From Brevibacterium pigmentatum (lineage in GTDB: Bacteria > Actinomycetota > Actinomycetes > Actinomycetales > Brevibacteriaceae): a DNA stretch of 64,000 nucleotides. The notes below the pieces were generated by a model that worked only from the letters and a program-made list of their open reading frames with translations, was not told the DNA's origin and made no database searches. Made by a program: the position numbers and the translations under genes. Where the stretch lies: positions 1,364,001 through 1,428,000 of the forward strand of contig NZ_CP050153.1 in NCBI RefSeq assembly GCF_011617465.1, written 5' to 3'. This document shows, piece after piece, positions 61,235 to 64,000 of the stretch. Within the stretch, counting starts at the first letter, position 1, and every line of letters starts with the position of its first letter.

Positions 61235-62715
61235 GTCACCCCGGATCGGGATCGACTGGGGCCGATCCCGCACCGCAGACCCCCTCCGACTCCGAACTCG
61301 GACGCGCCCGGACGGCTGCCCTCGATGCCGCCGTCGGCGCCTATGACATCCGCGGTCGCATTCCCGATCAGCTCGACGACGACATCCTGTTCGCCCTCGG
61401 CTGGGCGACGGCGCGAGCGATGGCCGAGATCCACACCGTCACCGAGGTGGTCATCGGCCACGATATGCGACCGAGCTCTCCCGGATTCGCCCACTCCTTC
61501 GCCGCCGGAGTCGATGCCGCCGGATCGAAGGCCGTGCTGCTGGGGCTGTGCTCGACCGACCAGCTCTACTTCGCCTCGGGCATCTTCGACCTGCCCGGCG
61601 CCATGATCACCGCCAGCCACAACCCGGCCGACTACAACGGGATCAAGATCTGCGGACCCCGAGCCGCCGGCGTCAGCCTGGCCTCGGGTCTCTCGAGAGT
61701 CAGAGAGCTCGCGATCATCGCACCGCACTCCGACGGCCGGAGCATCGACGAGGACAAGAACGCGGCATCCCGGATGCGTGAGCAGTACGCGGCACGGATC
61801 CGCGAACTCACCCACGTCGATGAGGTCACTGGACTGACGATCGTGCTCGACGCCGGAAACGGCATGGCCGGACGCCTCCTCGGGGAGGTCTTCGGCACGG
61901 ACGCGGGAGCCGTCTCGGTGCCCTTCGACGTCATCGGCCTCTTCACCGAACTCGACGGCACCTTCCCCAACCACGAAGCGAACCCGCTGAAACCCGAGAA
62001 TCTCGTCGACGCCGCACGCGCGGTCGTCGACCACGGTGCCGACCTGGGGCTCGTCTTCGACGGGGATGCCGACCGGTGCTTCTTCATCGACGAGACCGGA
62101 GCGACGATGTCGGCCTCGGCCGTCGGCGCACTCGTCGCCGAACGCGAGATCGCACGGGCCCGGGCACTCGGCGATGACCGGCCCACCGTCATCCACAACC
62201 TCATCACCTCCCGCAGCGTGGCTGAGACGATCACCGCCGCGGGCGGACACGCGCTGCGGTCGAAGGTCGGTCATTCGGGCATCAAGACCCTCATGCGTGA
62301 AACCGGTGCGGTCTTCGCCTGCGAACACTCCGCGCATTTCTACTTCGACGAGTTCTACGGAGCGGACTCGGGCATGCTCGCCGCCTGCCACCTCATCGCC
62401 GCCCTCGCCGAATCACGCGCTCCCGCCTCCCGTCTGGTCGCGGACTACGACCGTTTCGTGCAGTCGGGGGAGATCAACTTCACCGTCTCCGACCCCGCCG
62501 CCGTGCTCGCCGACTTCGCCGCGCATGCCGGAGACTTCCCCGAGAACACCGTCGACGACCTCGACGGAATCGGTCTGCAGGGGGCGGATTGGTGGGTCAA
62601 TCTGCGCAAGTCCAACACCGAACCACTCGTCCGACTCAACGTCGAAGCCGCCGATTCGCAGCAGTTGGACGCGCTCACCCGCCAGGTCACGGACTTCGTC
62701 ACCGCTCGCGCCTGA
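61231..62715 (+). CDS. manB: Phosphomannomutase/phosphoglucomutase
   Basis: 494 residues, alpha-D-phosphohexomutase. All four active-site regions are present: GAYDIRGRIPDQ, phosphoserine loop MITASHNPADYNGIK (Ser about 129), metal loop LVFDGDADRCFFID, sugar loop GAVFACEHSAHFYFDEFYGADSG, phosphate loop NLRKSNTEPLVRLNVEA. It converts mannose-6-phosphate to mannose-1-phosphate for GDP-mannose. The ATG overlaps the DUF3499 stop. Together with manA it provides mannosyl donors, which the glycosyltransferase neighbourhood may use. Confidence 0.94.
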   Translation: MSHPGSGSTGADPAPQTPSDSELGRARTAALDAAVGAYDIRGRIPDQLDDDILFALGWATARAMAEIHTVTEVVIGHDMRPSSPGFAHSFAAGVDAAGSKAVLLGLCSTDQLYFASGIFDLPGAMITASHNPADYNGIKICGPRAAGVSLASGLSRVRELAIIAPHSDGRSIDEDKNAASRMREQYAARIRELTHVDEVTGLTIVLDAGNGMAGRLLGEVFGTDAGAVSVPFDVIGLFTELDGTFPNHEANPLKPENLVDAARAVVDHGADLGLVFDGDADRCFFIDETGATMSASAVGALVAEREIARARALGDDRPTVIHNLITSRSVAETITAAGGHALRSKVGHSGIKTLMRETGAVFACEHSAHFYFDEFYGADSGMLAACHLIAALAESRAPASRLVADYDRFVQSGEINFTVSDPAAVLADFAAHAGDFPENTVDDLDGIGLQGADWWVNLRKSNTEPLVRLNVEAADSQQLDALTRQVTDFVTARA

Positions 62716-62880
62716 AGCCGGTGCGCCTGAATCCCGAACTCCGGCAGCCGGATCTCCGCGGCACCGTCGATGACCGTCCACCGGAGGCATTCGCAGTCCG
62801 CAGAACGGGCGCGACGCGACAAGCCGCCTGCTCGGCAATAGACTCGAAGCCGATCAGACAGCCCGCCGTATGGAGGTACC

Positions 62881-64000
62881 GTGCTCGATTCCACTGACTT
62901 CAAGGTCGCCGATCTCAGCCTGGCCGAGGCCGGCCGACACCAGATCCGCCTCGCCGAAAGGGAGATGCCGGGCCTCATGGCGCTGCGTGAGGAATACGCC
63001 TCGACCGCACCGCTGGCCGGGGCCCGCATCGCCGGCAGCCTGCACATGACCGTGCAGACCGCAGTGCTCATCGAAACCCTCGGGGCACTCGGCGCAGAAG
63101 TCCGGTGGGCCAGCTGCAATATCTTCTCCACTCAGGACGAGGCCGCAGCGGCCGTCGTCGTCGGCTCCGGCACTCCCGAAGCCCCGGCAGGTGTCCCGGT
63201 CTTCGCGTGGAAGGGCGAGACCCTCGAAGAGTACTGGTGGGCTGCGGACAAGATCTTCGACTTCGCGGACGGACCGAACCTCATCCTCGACGACGGCGGC
63301 GACGCCACCATGTACGTGCTCAAAGGCACCGAATTCGAAGCCGCCGGGGGAGTGCCCACCGCCGGTGCCGAGGACCCGGAGGAGTTCAAGGTCCTGCTCA
63401 AGCAGATCGTCGCGTCCATCGAGGCCGCTCCCGGCCGGTTCGCTCGCCTGGCCGCCGGGATCAAGGGCGTGAGCGAGGAGACGACGACGGGAGTCAACCG
63501 CCTCTACCGCCTTGCTGAGCAGGACGGACTGCCGTTCCCGGCCATCAACGTCAACGACTCGGTGACGAAATCGAAGTTCGACAACCGCTACGGCATCCGC
63601 CATTCGCTGCCCGACGGACTCAACCGTGCCACCGACGTCCTCATCGGCGGAAAGATCGCCGTCGTCGTCGGCTACGGCGACGTCGGCAAGGGTGCGGCCG
63701 AGGCCCTCCGCGGGCAGGGTGCGCGCGTCATCGTCACCGAGATCGACCCGATCTGTGCGCTGCAGGCGACGATGGACGGCTACCAGGTCGACCACCTCGC
63801 CGAGGCGGCTCCCCAGGCCGACATCATCATCACCACGACCGGCAACACCAGGGTCGTCGACGTCGATGTGCTGCAGACGCTCAAACCCGGCGCCATCGTC
63901 GGCAACGTCGGTCACTTCGACGACGAGATCGATCTCGCCGGTCTGTCCCGCCTGCCCGGAGTGGAGAAGGTCGAGATCAAACCGCAGGTCCACGAGTGGA
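62881..64000 (+). CDS. ahcY: S-adenosylhomocysteine hydrolase (C-terminus beyond right edge)
   Basis: 373 residues are visible and the frame is open at the edge. [186 protein letters not shown]. Substrate- and NAD-binding (GYGDVGKG) sites are intact. It splits S-adenosylhomocysteine to adenosine and homocysteine. GTG 62881 follows TATGGAGGTACC. No riboswitch is evident in the 165-bp leader. Confidence 0.95.
   Translation, partial: MLDSTDFKVADLSLAEAGRHQIRLAEREMPGLMALREEYASTAPLAGARIAGSLHMTVQTAVLIETLGALGAEVRWASCNIFSTQDEAAAAVVVGSGTPEAPAGVPVFAWKGETLEEYWWAADKIFDFADGPNLILDDGGDATMYVLKGTEFEAAGGVPTAGAEDPEEFKVLLKQIVASIEAAPGRFARLAAGIKGVSEETTTGVNRLYRLAEQDGLPFPAINVNDSVTKSKFDNRYGIRHSLPDGLNRATDVLIGGKIAVVVGYGDVGKGAAEALRGQGARVIVTEIDPICALQATMDGYQVDHLAEAAPQADIIITTTGNTRVVDVDVLQTLKPGAIVGNVGHFDDEIDLAGLSRLPGVEKVEIKPQVHEW

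Noticed and set aside
62716..62880. Possible S-adenosylhomocysteine riboswitch before ahcY
   Set aside because: The 165-bp leader is long enough, but the conserved GAGG.GCG.UGC core and the pairing GGCUCG segment are not present.

Overview
The window is GC-rich, densely packed DNA from an actinobacterium. A WhiB regulator, a propionyl/acetyl-CoA carboxylase beta subunit with an epsilon-like partner, an actinobacterial-type radical SAM protein, a DUF5998 protein, a DUF3499 protein, an F420-0:glutamate ligase and the whiB / glycosyltransferase / DUF5719 / DUF3499 / phosphomannomutase / ahcY order all point to Actinomycetia. A Micrococcales genus such as Brevibacterium is my best guess (inference; no 16S or tRNA gene is present). 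There is no prophage, insertion sequence, CRISPR array or RNA gene that I can support; this is ordinary chromosome with an accessory catabolic left half and a conserved housekeeping right half.

Left half (1-28.8 kb). A MatC-like dicarboxylate permease (cut by the left edge) is divergent from an NTF2-like gene coupled to an NCS1 permease. Next come a DesK/DesR-like two-component system directly upstream of an acyl-lipid desaturase, an MBL-fold protein, two paralogous multi-pass exporter-like genes each divergent from a TetR regulator, an MgtC protein, a DsbA/FrnE oxidoreductase and a radical SAM protein. A flavin-monooxygenase unit follows (flavin reductase, MHS transporter, NtaA/DmoA-type monooxygenase, second MFS transporter). 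After it lies a probable hydantoin/ureide-type uptake cluster (NCS1 permease, Asp/Glu/hydantoin racemase, GntR regulator, DUF885 peptidase, MFS, nitrilase-family amidase, TetR).

Right half (28.8-64 kb). Fatty-acid/CoA metabolism: accE-accD divergent from birA and a class III cyclase. A second type II topoisomerase A subunit (parC-like), a TetR regulator with a perfect 17-bp operator candidate, and a GNAT/acyl-CoA-synthetase-like protein follow. Then come DUF5998, a phosphodiesterase-like enzyme, purK-purE, an acyl-CoA dehydrogenase, an LCP cell-wall ligase, a large amidase/LGFP/NlpC-P60 peptidoglycan hydrolase, manA, scoBA, a TIGR03089 protein, cofE, whiB2-like, a membrane glycosyltransferase, DUF5719, a degenerate zincin, DUF3499, phosphomannomutase and ahcY (cut by the right edge). 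ManA, phosphomannomutase, the glycosyltransferase, LCP protein and hydrolase together make much of this half an envelope-building neighbourhood.

Most unusual things seen: (i) four genes broken by a single small indel in a G/C run or CG repeat, with the downstream frame intact, more suggestive of sequence error than decay; (ii) a palindromic element present three times at gene ends, with a compensated base-pair change in one copy; (iii) a roughly 490-bp gap after manA packed with two different minisatellites (31 bp and 34 bp) and two 22-bp-stem hairpins; (iv) paired TGGTATYCCA sites upstream of the NCS1-racemase genes, fitting the nearby GntR; (v) convergent genes whose low-complexity tails are encoded by the same DNA on opposite strands.
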